Assembly: GCA_028829895.1 (NCBI GenBank)
Contig: CM054179.1
Coordinates: 47,005,891-47,069,890, forward strand
DNA from: Sinotaia quadrata
Taxonomy: Eukaryota; Mollusca; Gastropoda; Architaenioglossa; Viviparidae
Reading direction: 5' to 3'
Length of the DNA: 64,000 nucleotides
Shown here: piece by piece, positions 53,905 through 64,000 of the stretch
How positions within the stretch are numbered: the stretch's first letter is position 1
Layout of the letters: each line of letters begins with the position of its first letter
The notes under the pieces: model-generated
The model's database searches: none
Told to the model about the DNA's origin: nothing
What the model saw: the letters and a program-made list of their open reading frames with translations, nothing else
Program-made: the position numbers and the translations under genes

Positions 53905-53965
53905 AAAATGTTGATTTGGGTCTAGTTGAATCGAACTCACAACCTGACCACCTATCTACTAGTAT
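53905..53965 (-). repeat. SINE-like fragment with tRNA A and B boxes
   Basis: On the minus strand TAGTAGATAGG (53961..53951) resembles a pol III A box and GTTCGATTC (53936..53928) is a perfect B-box core, joined by TGGTCAGGTTGTGA. This arrangement is typical of tRNA-derived SINE heads. The box spacing is too short for a working tRNA gene and no acceptor stem closes, so it is a fragment. Confidence 0.5.
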
Positions 53966-54006
53966 TTGTTCCATTTAGTTTAAACATTCATTACTACTTG
54001 CCCTCA

Positions 54007-54110
54007 GGTACAGTCAGTCGGTGCCCGTGCCCACAGGTACAGTCAGTCGGTGCCCGTGCCCACAGGTACAGTCAGTCGGTGCCCGTGCCCACAGGTACAG
54101 TCAGTCGATA
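54007..54110. repeat. 29-bp minisatellite, about 3.5 copies
   Basis: GGTACAGTCAGTCGGTGCCC then GTGCCCACA repeats at 54007, 54036, 54065 and 54094 with almost no divergence. It is GC-richer than its surroundings. Confidence 0.92.
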
Positions 54111-54289
54111 GCTCATGTCGATAATGCATTTGAGAGAAAATGCGTTCTGTGGGACCGTGTTAATAAGCACTTCCAACACAGAGTATTGACACCCAGTACT
54201 GAAATTATTCACTGTGACAGTAGAAATGTGCACATCTGTTTTATTGCTTATGTTTGAAATTTACACAAACTATTTGACTGCATGTGTTT

Positions 54290-54341
54290 GTTTGTGTGTG
54301 TGTGTGTGTGTGTGCGTGCATGCGCGCGCGCGCGCGCACGG
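54290..54341. repeat. TG/GC alternating purine-pyrimidine tract
   Basis: A run of TG dinucleotides passes through TGCGTGCATGCGCGC into a run of CG dinucleotides, about 50 bases of nearly uninterrupted alternating purine-pyrimidine. CG and TG runs of this kind favour Z-DNA. Confidence 0.9.
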
Positions 54342-54529
54342 TATGTTTCATTTGCCACTTTTGTTTTCATGGTGGGAACCAGCATTTCTAAATGGGATTA
54401 AGACTGCTTGATTGTCCAGACATAAAAGCCCAGAAATTAAAACACATTGTATAAGTTGACCACTCACTGCAAGCAGAGGAATATGTCCGATCCTTTGATT
54501 CGAATTTGAATGATTTGTCTACTCTAAGG

Positions 54530-54970
54530 GTTGTATGTGGGCGGCTCTGTCTCAGAGGGATGATTAATTTATAATCTCAGAGGGATAATTAAAACTTGAT
54601 TTTGATATATAGATATGGGTTAATAATCCCATTGGGATAATTAAAACTTGATTATCAAATACATATATAAGTGTTATAATCCCAGTGGGATAATTAAAAC
54701 TCGATTATGAGATATAGATACAGGTTAATAATTCCAGTGGGATTATTAAAACTTGATTATTAGATATAGATAAGTGTTATTAAAATTTGAATTTCATAAA
54801 TTGAGAGAAAATGCGTTCTGTGGGATTTGATAAATGTTAATAATTTGATAAATGTTAATAATTCCAGTGGGATAATTTAAAACTTGATTACCAGATATAG
54901 ATAAAAAAAAACTATCTCAGAGGGATGAAATAAAACTTGATTACCAGATATAGACAAGCGTTAATAAATT
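54530..54970. repeat. Degenerate tandem repeat, about 50-60 bp unit
   Basis: Recurring blocks are CAGTGGGATAATTAAAACTT, GATTATCAGATATAGATA-like and GTGTTAATAATTCC-like sequence, in about seven imperfect units with varying length. A 21-bp piece found at 54133 (GAGAAAATGCGTTCTGTGGG) recurs at 54803, linking this array to the previous repeat zone. Confidence 0.75.
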
Positions 54971-55027
54971 TAAATATTTCTGATGATTATTAATATAGTA
55001 AATATTCTTTATGATGATACACCTGGC

Positions 55028-55028
55028 G

Positions 55029-55095
<67 letters not shown>
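55028..55095. repeat. (CA)n microsatellite
   Basis: About 30 or more CA units, interrupted near the edges by CG and CT steps. Long enough to be length-polymorphic. Confidence 0.97.
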
Positions 55096-55099
<4 letters not shown>

Positions 55100-55592
55100 C
55101 TACACACACATAACATGAAAACTAAGTTCTTAATCAAATGACGATACTCAAGAGTTCCGAAATCAGACTTGATCGAGTAGAAAACCAAACTGCACAGAGA
55201 AATATTAACTCCTGTTTACTTAACAGTTTGATAACCTCTCCAGAATAGCTGTGTGGCCTCCAAATACTCAACCAGTACGGATGAAAGACATTACTACAGA
55301 AGCTAAGCTGATAAACTGTTATCAAGGCCAGTCTCCTAATTGAACTATTAGCCACTCCCATGCATGGATAGAGCTAAAAATTTAACCAAATGCAATGCTT
55401 TTTTTGTTGTTGTTTTATTTTGTTTTGTTTTTAAATGGAGACAAACCCGAGTTAAATACTATGTCATACTCGAGTACAAATATCAACATCCGGTGAAAAC
55501 TGTCACCACTAATGAAAATAAACTCGACACAGACTGGAAGTAAATACAAAGGCCAAAAGAAACTTTTTCTCAAAAACCAAATGTATACATCA

Positions 55593-55850
55593 TTATAATG
55601 AACAGAATTAAGCAAATGTTACACGCGCAAAATTGTAATGAACAGAATTAAGCACAAGTTACAGGCACACTATTATGATGAACATAATTAAACACGAAAC
55701 ACGCAAATAATTTTGATGAACTGAATAAAGTACACGTTACCTGTGCATAATTATGATGAACATAATTAAACACGTCACACACAAATAATTTTGATGAACT
55801 GAATAAAGTACACGTTACCTGTGCATAATTATGATGGACAGATCAAACAT
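55593..55850. repeat. About 40-bp tandem repeat, six copies
   Basis: Units start (T)GATGAACATAATTAAACACG or GATGAACTGAATAAAGTACA or AATGAACAGAATTAAGCA and end in CAAATAATTTT or TGTGCATAATTA. The last four form a higher-order pair of two alternating unit types. Confidence 0.85.
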
Positions 55851-55859
55851 TCACAATAC

Positions 55860-57303
55860 AAGATAAAGACAATGAAAAAGGAGAGTGCCAGTCGCCATTT
55901 CGTCTGAGCTATTTCACAGTTCGAGCTGCACTGAAGTCATTTTATAACCATCACTTTTTATGTTCGCTGTGTGACTGAGCTTTATGTCCACTTTCCAAAA
56001 TTCGCTCATTTGCAGAACGTTTTGTAATCAATAACATTTACATTTTTAATTATTTTTTAAAACCAATCAGGGTGTGTTATTTGAGAAGACATTCCTACAT
56101 CGCAATTCCGTCTTCAGGACAAATTGAATTATTTTTATTAGTGTGTTTGCTGAATTAACCTTCGTTGATTTCGCGGACGGGTTGAGAACCATCGGGATTG
56201 TCTATCGACAGGCTCGGCCTAACCAACCGTGAAGGAGTGCCTGGCAACGCATGTATTTACACCACCACCACAATCCTGTTTTCCCCCGCCCCCCCCCCCC
56301 CCCACCTTTCGCTTCTAATTCCACTCAATTGTACTCGCAATAGCGCTCACGTAAAAAGGGAAAGTGTACGGTATTGTTGGGGCAAGGTACTCGACGCCTC
56401 TGTCCGCCGATTTCACAGCCACGCCCCGTTCAGGCGTTGTAAAGCGACGGCTCCGTGAGTGATCATAGAAAGCCGGATATTCGTGACTTGTCATGAGACT
56501 TCTTTGATTGACCGGCGTGGCAGGGAATTAACGGATCTTGATATCACGACAGATTCAGTGTGACTGGAGTCTAGCCAACCTTGTTGACTCTTTGCTGTAT
56601 TTTTTTTTTAATTGTGTGTTGATGCCAGTTTCGTCTGTCGTTAATAGTCGCAGTAAGTAGGTTTGAGTATTTGTGTTAGAAATATGTGTGATGGTTGAGA
56701 AAGTAGAGATGTGCTTAGTGAGGGCACTTGCCGTGTCACTCAGAGTAGGTCCCTTATGTATTTAAGTATGATGGTGTAAGTATGTGTCTGGAAAAGAAAA
56801 CGTCACTGTGCGATAGTTAGAGACAGACGGAGATTCTGTTTGTAGTTAACGGTTCGCAGTCCTAACGGTTTTTCCATTTTTAGTGTCACAGACTGGAGCC
56901 AGGGGGTCACGAGGGCGCTTTAGTCTTCGTCAGTCGCTGTGATGATGTAGTCTGCATGCATGTATACAACTTTGGCCCACCTAACCTTTAATGTTTATGT
57001 TAATAAATTCAGGTTTTAAAAGAAAATACGATAGTAGTTTAGTTTTTGCTGAGTTCGTTCACTGCTGAAATCAGGATAAAATCGCTGATATAATTCAGTC
57101 TCAGATCAAAGTTTTAGTCAGCGGGTTCTCATGCAGACCCAGCCGCCTTTATGATTGCCACAAACGGATTCTCTCGCGTATCCTTAATAAAAGTGTGGTT
57201 GATCCATTAGCAGACTACATTCACCCTCACAAACAGGCGAAATGATTACTAAGCTGGTGGAGTGTGACAAACTGACATCGTTTGTGGCCTAATTGTCTTT
57301 CAG
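55860..57303 (+). promoter_or_regulatory. GC-richer region upstream of the Ly6 gene, probable promoter and 5'UTR exon(s)
   Basis: Composition rises well above the AT-rich background and CpG dinucleotides are frequent (for example around 56150..56460), which suits a promoter region. A plausible 3' splice site (TTGTCTTTCAG) ends at 57303, so a short 5'UTR segment 57304..57368 may join an upstream non-coding exon here. A C run sits at 56285..56303. The open frame 56198..56458 shows no recognisable protein. Confidence 0.4.
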
Positions 57304-57368
57304 GTTCTTGACGATTGATGTGGGTTCAGATCTGAATGTGGAGTAACGTACAACTGTGTCGACTACAC

Positions 57369-60100
57369 ATGGCCAAGCAAGTGATCACGGTGATCTTCGC
57401 TATGACTTGTACAAGTAAGTAAGACTCGTTGAGTACGTTTCTTTCTAGAGATGAGAGAGTTAGACTGACATGTCACACCGACAGTGTTGCTAGCCAGACT
57501 GGCATGTCACACCGACAGTGTTGCTAGCCAGACTGGCATGTCACACCGAAAGTGTTGCTAGCCAGACTGGCATGTCACACCGACAGTGTTGCTTGCCAGA
57601 ATGGCATGTCACACCGACAGTGTTGCTAGCCAGACTGGCATGTCACACCGACAGAGAGACAGATTTAAGTAATAAACAAGCTAATGACTAATTTAATATC
57701 TCTGAGATCTCTGTTTGCTGTCAGTGGGTATCACTTCTCGGGGGATTTTGGGTGGAAATTTTGAAAAATGAGTTGATATATATACTAAATAAGATGCAGA
57801 AAACAAATTTTATGTATCAATTCATATTTATATATTAAATATGTTTTTCATTCCACCGATCTCTATAAGAACGAAAAAGTACAGAAATGATTCAAGTACT
57901 CAGGAAAAAAACTTCCACACCGTATAGATGAGTATGCAATAAAAAATATTTTGGGTTGTTTTGTTTGTTTGTTTGTTCTTTTGGGGGTCGTTGATGATCA
58001 CAGGAAGACACACAGAATAGTACTTACATATCATTAGTTGACAAAATGTTCATAAGAAAGTACACATTTCTACACTCACTGACTTATTTTACTGATAGAA
58101 TTGGAAGATGATACTTAATTCCAGAATGCCTTGCACAGACACACTCATGAAAATTTGGGAAGAATAAAAGAAGTGACGATGAAGCTACGGTCACATACGG
58201 CTTCAGATATGTCCATTTTAAAGACCGTCCAAATGTCCATTTTAAAAACCGTCCAAATGTCCATTTTAAAGACCGTCCAAATGTCCATTTTAAAGACCGT
58301 TCAAATGTCCATTTTAAAGACCGTCCAAATGCCCATTCTATTACTAATTCAGCATTTTTAAAATGACAGTCGTGGGCAGTGAATTATCATGCTACTCCTG
58401 TGACTATGACAACATCAAAGAGGAGTGTTTGAACTCACAGGAAGCTTGCCAATGGGGACAAATCTGCTTCAACACCGTCTACCGACATCCTTTCTTAGGA
58501 ATGGTCTATACAAAGGTATAGTCATCGAATGATTTATTGAATAACTGATATTTAACACCACGAAAAAATCATAAATATGTCAAAAAGTCTCAAGTCGGCT
58601 TAAATGGCCAAAATTACTTTTACTTTGAAGCGTTAGGCGACGCATGATCATAAAAGGCACCGCACACACACATATATATATACACACCATACATGTATAT
58701 ACACACCATACATCATGATCTGAGATGGAAGCTGGTAACGTACATATGTAGACCTTGTGACTTTGAAACTTAAAATCAATACAAAATATTTTCCTTCCCT
58801 TGGCTTTGTATTGGTGCTACAGCAATTTAGTCGAACAAAAGTTAGTGAACTTGAGAAGTGGTCCATTATTTGTTGAACTTTAAAAGTAATCCCTATTTGT
58901 TAACTTCAAAAATAGTCTACTGTTTGTTGAACTTTAGAAGTAGTCCCCTATTTGTTGAACTTTAAAAGTAGTCCACTATTTATTGAACTTGGGATATAGT
59001 CAAAAAGCTATTTGTTGAACTTTAAAAGTAGCCATTTGTTGAACTTTGGAAATAGTCCACTATTTGTTGAACTTTGGAAGTAATCCACTATTTGTTGAAC
59101 TTTAGAAGTAGTCCACTATTTATTGAACTTTAGAAGTAGTCATGTATTTGTTGAACTTTGGAAGTAGTCCACTATTTGTTGAACTTTAGAAGTAGCCATC
59201 TATTTGTTGAACTTTAGAAGTAGTCCACTATTTATTGAACTTTAGAAGTAGTCCACTATTTATTGAACTTTAGAAGTAGTCATGTATTTGTTGAACTTTG
59301 GAAGTAGTCCACTATTTGTTGAACTTTAGAAGTAGCCATCTATTTGTTGAACTTTAAAATTAGTATCTATTTGTTGAACTTTGGAAATAGTCCACTATTT
59401 GTTGAACTTTAGAAGTAGCCATCTATTTGCTGAACTTTAAAAGTAGTCCACTATTTGTTGAACTTTAGAAGTAGTCATTTATTTGTTGAACTTTGGAAAT
59501 AGTCATCTATTTGTTGAACTTTGGTAGTCCACAATTTGTTGAACATTGGAAGTAGTCATCTATTTGTTGAACTTTGGTACTCTACAATTTGTTGAACTTT
59601 AAAAGTAGTTCTCTGCTTGTTGAACTTTTGAAATAGTCATCTATTTGTTGAACTTTGGAAGTAGTCCGATATTTGTTGAACTTTAAAAGTAGTTCCCTGT
59701 TTGTTGAACTTTGGAAGTAGTCCGATATTTGTTGAACTTTAAAAGTAGTTCCCTGTTTGTTGAACTTTGGAAGTAATCCCCAATATATTGCACTGCACTT
59801 TAATTATACAGGAAAGAAGTCTAGCTAAAATATAGTCTGTAGTGCAAGGGGTATTGCATGGCTGTGTGTGCTACTGGCGTAACCTTGTGCTCTGTTTTCC
59901 TTTAGGGTTGCAAGGATCAAACCCACTGTCAAAGTGCAGAGGCCTTGAATGACTGGCGTTATTGTGACAGCACACCATCCTCCTGCGTGTACTGTTGTGA
60001 CACAGACCTCTGTAACTCTGCAACCAGGAGAGTGGTTGTGTCAATGCAAGCATTGACGTTGTGGATAAGCTGTGCTATTATTGCCTTTTCAGTTCAGTGA
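57369..60100 (+). CDS. Ly6/uPAR (three-finger) domain protein, secreted, probably GPI-anchored
   Basis: Three exons: 57369..57414, 58370..58515, 59906..60100 (stop TGA 60098..60100). Phases close to 387 nt, 128 aa. Residues 1-19 form a signal peptide (AKQVITVIFAMTCTIVG core). The mature part starts ELSCYSCDYDN and closes the domain with CVYCCDTDLCN, the LU-domain signature in which CC-x4-CN ends the fold. Twelve cysteines lie between, two more than the usual ten. After the domain, RRVVVSMQALTLWISCAII and FSVQ form a short spacer and hydrophobic C-terminus with no basic tail, as in GPI-anchor signals. Family members (Ly6, CD59, Boudin, Quiver) act at the cell surface as ligands, channel modulators or junction factors. 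Specific function and orthology are unknown; it is an animal cell-surface protein, with no evidence that it is a venom component. Confidence 0.9.
57469..57655. repeat. 34-bp minisatellite, 5.5 copies
   Basis: GGCATGTCACACCGACAGTG then TTGCTAGCCAGACT recurs at 57469, 57503, 57537, 57571, 57605 and 57639, exactly 34 bp apart, with only single-base changes between copies. Recent expansion is likely. Confidence 0.96.
58209..58340 (+). repeat. 24-bp minisatellite, 5.5 copies, just before Ly6 exon 2
   Basis: ATGTCCATTTTAAAGACCGT then CCAA recurs every 24 bp from 58209. As 24 is a multiple of three, one plus frame stays open through all copies (MSILKTVQ repeated) but stops before the exon 2 acceptor. 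The array ends about 30 bases before that acceptor. Confidence 0.96.
58516..59905 (+). other. Ly6 gene intron 2
   Basis: GTATAG donor at 58516 and CTTTAG acceptor ending at 59905. Most of it is the large minisatellite at 58865..59785; short TA/CA runs lie at about 58665..58705. Confidence 0.85.
58865..59785. repeat. Large 27-30 bp minisatellite, roughly 30 copies
   Basis: The unit is about TATTTGTTGAACTTTAGAAG then TAGTCCAC, with variants (TTTGGAAG, TTTAAAAG, ATCTATTTG). Longer blocks of several units recur, for example around 59110..59200 and 59240..59340, showing higher-order duplication. It fills most of Ly6 intron 2. Confidence 0.95.
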
Positions 60101-60579
60101 TGTCAGTACAGTGGACAGTGACGTGTGCAATTTTAATTTTTTTTTTTGGTGGTATTATTTAGTCTTTATAAAGTAGGTCTTCTATAAAACAGGAAATGAA
60201 AATTATTCGTTTCCTTAAGAATTTTTGTTACTTATCAGCTGGTATTGTTGACAAAGACGTAACAATATATCGTAATGGCCATTTTATCCAAGGATAAGCA
60301 CTGCTGCTAACTACACTTGTAAAAAATTGTGCAACGGCAACAAAATAATAATGAAGATTTAAGAAAGATTGAATGCAATTCTTTTATAAAGTTTTAATTG
60401 GCGACAACAGACTTCGATGGATGCTTGTGTGACAGTATATTTTTCGAGTGACATTTATTTAAATGAAAGAAAAGAAACTGATAATTACATGATAATTATG
60501 CAAACAAAGACTCTGTGTGTGTGTATGTGTGAGAGAGATAAGTTGTGCATATACAACGTTCCTAGACCTTTGGTGAAGC

Positions 60580-60585
60580 AATAAA
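60580..60585 (+). promoter_or_regulatory. Candidate Ly6 gene polyadenylation signal
   Basis: AATAAA about 480 bases after the stop at 60100, followed at once by a second overlapping hexamer. Confidence 0.4.
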
Positions 60586-63500
60586 TAAATACTCCATGTA
60601 GTCTTCTCTCTTTCTAACCTTGTCATTTTTATCATTGGCTGTCTCAGCTCTTGAGATAAGTTGAGTATCAGAACACAGTGCACTCATAAATGAATAATGT
60701 ATTAAAGATCTGTAAAATGTTGATTGTTGTTATTGATTTTTAAAATATTTTTATCTTTTGAGGAAATACAAAGAGTATCAGGGCCTTTATACTTGTGATC
60801 AAGTACAGGTAATACTAAAGTATATTCTTCTATCTGTTGAAATTATGTAATTAATTGTAATTGCATCACTACTTAAGCAGATTAAGTACTGCATTGTTTG
60901 TTGCTGAAGTGTCTCTTAAAAATTTTCTAAATATACATAGTGACACAATTACTCTTAGGACTATGACCGCTTAGTACATCATCCACTTATAGTAAATCTG
61001 TGGAGTGCAAAACTCTAAGCTACAACAAAGGTGTACAGTCAATGTGGAGTGCAAAACTGTAAACCACCACAAACTGTGCATCAATAAGTCTAATAAAATA
61101 CTTGTGTCGTAGCAAGTCTAACATTGCAGCTGATAAACTGCATTTAAGTCAGCTGGCACCATAGAGAGAAATCAACTGATTCCAACACTATGGACAAATA
61201 CATTTTTCTGACAAAGGTGTGGTTTGTTCACTCCTGATGCTGTTCATAAGTCCACCATGAGCTCAGATTGCAGTGCCAATGAGGAAAAAAAACAGCAGCC
61301 ATTTGATACGGCAAATAGCACTACTATACACAGACAGGAGTAGCAAAAATGGATCAATGAAGCTGGACCAAGGACATCCATGCTAGGTTATCATGCCTAA
61401 AATTGTATAACAGCAACTGCTTAAACTGCACATGAAAAGTTAGTTTCATTTTTGTTGTTGTAATAACAGTACAAGTTTTTAGTGATGGTGGAACATGTCA
61501 AAATACTTAGTAAGGTATAAGATTCTATAATAAGAATGATTCTTAGCAATAAAACTGCTAATTTTAATATGGAAAAATAAAAAGTGTGCTTAACATTTCT
61601 GGGAACCTCCTCCCCACACATATAATGAATGGTTGTAGTAGTAATCACTATAAGACAATGTTTATTATGCCATTTTGACAATGCTTTGTTTTCAAACATG
61701 CTGCAAAACTGCTTAATTAAAAAAAAAAACCCATAAATAAATGTGATTCAGTTTGTAAAGTTTTGTTCTTAAAACTGCATTCATGTACTTTTTCTTTAAT
61801 TATTAATCCTATATTTATTTATTATCATCTAGTAGTCCTTCACACAAGATAAAAACATTTCCATTTACAGTTAATATTTTTGTCAAGTCATTGTGTAAAT
61901 GTTTTTGAGACAACATATTAAACATTATTCTCTCTCATGTGAGTGTGTTTGTTGTTAACATGCATTTTGGAACTCGAGTTTTATAACTTAATTTTTTTCT
62001 TTCCTATAAAAATTTTGTTCTCTAATTATAAGTTATATAACTTGGACTTTTTATATGTATATGTCAAACTCACATAGGAAGTATTAAAAGATACATACAT
62101 TTATGCCTTTACTGCATTAAATATATGTCATATATAGGAGTATAATACATTTATTAATATAATCACTGTTATAACTAGCCTCATTTATTTCAGTGAAAGT
62201 TCTCTAGTCATTAATCATTTGATATTGCCTTAACTTTTTAAGGCCAACAATAAAAATAAATACAACAGTGTTTCAAACTGTGAATAGATAAATTTTAGTC
62301 AAAGTAAAATTTTATTTTAAAAAGAAAAGTTAAATAAATAATTCTCTTTTACAGGAATAATATGCTTGCATAGATTGCAAATGTTTAGACATCAACAGTA
62401 ATTTATAATTCATACAAATAATTTAAGATACATAAAGATCTTTTTTACTGCCAAAATTTAAGAAAGCAAATAAACAAGAAAACAGTTCCACAGTTAGTTT
62501 GACATTTATTTCATTATTACATCATATATAATGATGTATACATCATACAGCTTATTTTAAGAAAGAGACATGTTTTCACAAAGTACATATACAAATTTAA
62601 TTTGGTATAAAAATATCTAGTTTAAAAAATAATTTTTCAGTAAAGATAAAACTGTTTTGTGGGGACATTTGACTTTTTATCCACATAAAATGTTATGACA
62701 AATTCAAACTTTTGAACTGGTTGATTTTTTAAAACAAATAATGCATTTTGATTATGATACAATAAATTTATGAATAAAAAGTAAATTGCCCCTCATAAAA
62801 CTTGGCTGCCTGAATGAACAAATATGAGATAACATGTATTTTAAAGAATTTTAATGTCAGATATCTCAATAAACTTTAGTAGTTCTATGTGGAAGTGACA
62901 CAAGAGTTTCAAAATCATCTTGATTATACATGTACAAGAACTCAGCTGACAGCAGAGTGGGCATTGTGCCACTGCATTTAATAAAATTTACTGCTGTAGA
63001 ATTTTAGCATTCTTTCAAATGTGTGAATGAAGGGCATTGAGTCTTGAGGTAAAAGATTTTGAGTCACACATTGATAATGCAGGGTCTGAGATTGCTTCAA
63101 AGTGTATTGTGTCAATGTATTTTTTTTTAAAAGGCTCATCAAAGACATGACCATTATGTATGATCTAGCAAACAAAGGAATTGAATTTGAACAAGTTTAC
63201 AAAACTTCAATTTGAGTTCATAGACAATTAAATGAGTTAGCACAAAAAATATTATACATTAACTTCTATATTTAACATTTAAAAAAAAAAAAATCAGCAA
63301 ATGAGTACAACTGGCTCCACAGACTTAGCCATTTACATAGCTGGCACATACAGAACTCAGCAAATTTGGCCATTTATGAGCTAGCACATAACGTATGGCA
63401 AATTTGGACATTTAAATTTGAGTTAGTACTTAAAACTACAGCAACTGTAGCAATTTTAATTTGAGTTTGCACATGCTCAGCAAATGTGTGTGGATATTTT

Positions 63501-63854
63501 AATCTAATAAATAAATTAATTAAAGGAAGCATGTAGCAGACATTTATATCTGAGTAAGTACTTAAAGAAACTCAGCAAACGAGAGGGATTTGTTACAACT
63601 GAATTAATGTGTTAAAAAGAGCGTGCAAGCGTTTAGACATTTAAAGAAAGTAAATATGAAGAAACTCAGCAAATTGTGAAGATTTAAATAAGGGTTATTT
63701 ATAAAAACTTGGAAAGTGTGAGTATTTAAATTCAAGCTTTCACATTTAGAAACCTAAATTACTGGACTTTACATATCCAAAATAGTTCATAAAGAATCTG
63801 ATTACATTAGTGCACAGATATTGTTTCTTTAAGTATGGTGTAGCACAAAGAATT

Positions 63855-64000
63855 TGATATGTGCATGTCTGAGGTATCATATAAAGACTGTGATAAGTGC
63901 ATGGGTATTAATAAAGTCTGTGGTATCATATGAAGACTGTGATAAGTGCATGGGTATTAATAAAGTCTGTGGTATCATATGAAGACTGTGATAAGTGCAT
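63855..64000. repeat. 54-bp tandem repeat running off the right edge
   Basis: GGTATCATATGAAGACTGTG, then ATAAGTGCAT and GGGTATTAATAAAGTCTGT, is present in almost three copies, the last truncated by the window end. The second and third copies are identical where they overlap. Confidence 0.92.

Larger units (their letters stand above)
57415..58369 (+). other. Ly6 gene intron 1
   Basis: GTAAGT donor at 57415 and ATGACAG acceptor ending at 58369. It contains two minisatellites (57469..57655 and 58209..58340) and otherwise AT-rich sequence. Confidence 0.85.
60101..64000. other. 3'UTR of the Ly6 gene and intergenic DNA
   Basis: A short GT microsatellite lies at about 60515..60530. A local duplication of GTGGAGTGCAAAACT is seen at about 61000 and 61041. 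From 63290 to 63740 a weak, diverged repeat is built on CTCAGCAAA and GACATTTAAA. The 54-bp array at the right edge is listed separately. No gene is recognised. Confidence 0.55.

Noticed and set aside
53928..53961. tRNA gene on the minus strand
   Set aside because: A and B boxes are too close and no cloverleaf with an acceptor stem can be drawn, so a SINE fragment is the better reading.
53926..54257. Two overlapping plus-strand frames through the 29-bp minisatellite
   Set aside because: The repeat simply lacks stops in some frames; there is no conserved protein feature or start context.
56198..56458. 86-codon plus-strand frame upstream of the Ly6 gene
   Set aside because: It crosses a poly-C run, has no recognisable domain and lies in what looks like promoter or 5'UTR sequence.

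Overview
This is a window of animal nuclear DNA. It is strongly AT-rich, has intron-split genes with GT-AG junctions, and carries many minisatellites and decayed DNA transposons. The gene content (an IkB-like ankyrin protein, TOMM70, PSMD9 and a GPI-anchored Ly6/uPAR protein) fits a bilaterian invertebrate. The gene structure and repeat style suggest a mollusc, but that is an inference and no marker in the window proves it. I saw no rRNA gene, intact tRNA gene, CRISPR array or operon.

Layout. (1) 19..2377, plus strand: last three coding exons of an IkB-like ankyrin-repeat protein, cut by the left edge. (2) 2378..10200: 3'UTR and AT-rich intergenic DNA with a three-copy tandem repeat and a decayed mariner-type transposase fragment (about 7650..7975). 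(3) 10201..36381, plus strand: a complete 12-exon TOMM70 gene (mitochondrial import receptor Tom70, 610 aa as assembled here; every splice phase closes). Its introns hold a pogo/Tigger-like MITE, an internally deleted hAT transposon with a perfect 8-bp target duplication, a Helitron helicase remnant, an unidentified pseudogene-like fragment and several tandem arrays, two of which start inside an exon and copy its 5' splice site. (4) 36382..41225: convergent intergenic DNA with a second MITE. (5) 41226..52274, minus strand: a complete 6-exon PSMD9 gene (proteasome assembly chaperone, 201 aa). Its largest intron holds a roughly 2-kb island of coding-like but broken minus-strand sequence and a GC-richer LTR-like island. 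(6) 52275..57368: divergent upstream region of PSMD9 and the next gene, dense in minisatellites and microsatellites, with a SINE-like tRNA box pair. (7) 57369..60100, plus strand: a complete 3-exon gene for a 128-aa secreted, probably GPI-anchored Ly6/uPAR three-finger protein, with three minisatellites in its two introns. (8) 60101..64000: 3'UTR and intergenic DNA with degenerate repeats, one running off the right edge.

The genes are not a pathway: Tom70 acts at the mitochondrial outer membrane, PSMD9 in cytosolic/nuclear proteasome assembly, the IkB-like protein probably in NF-kB signalling and the Ly6 protein at the cell surface. I did not find a convincing new biological system. The most unusual structure is the exact 57-bp array at TOMM70 exon 9, which multiplies an exon end with its splice donor.
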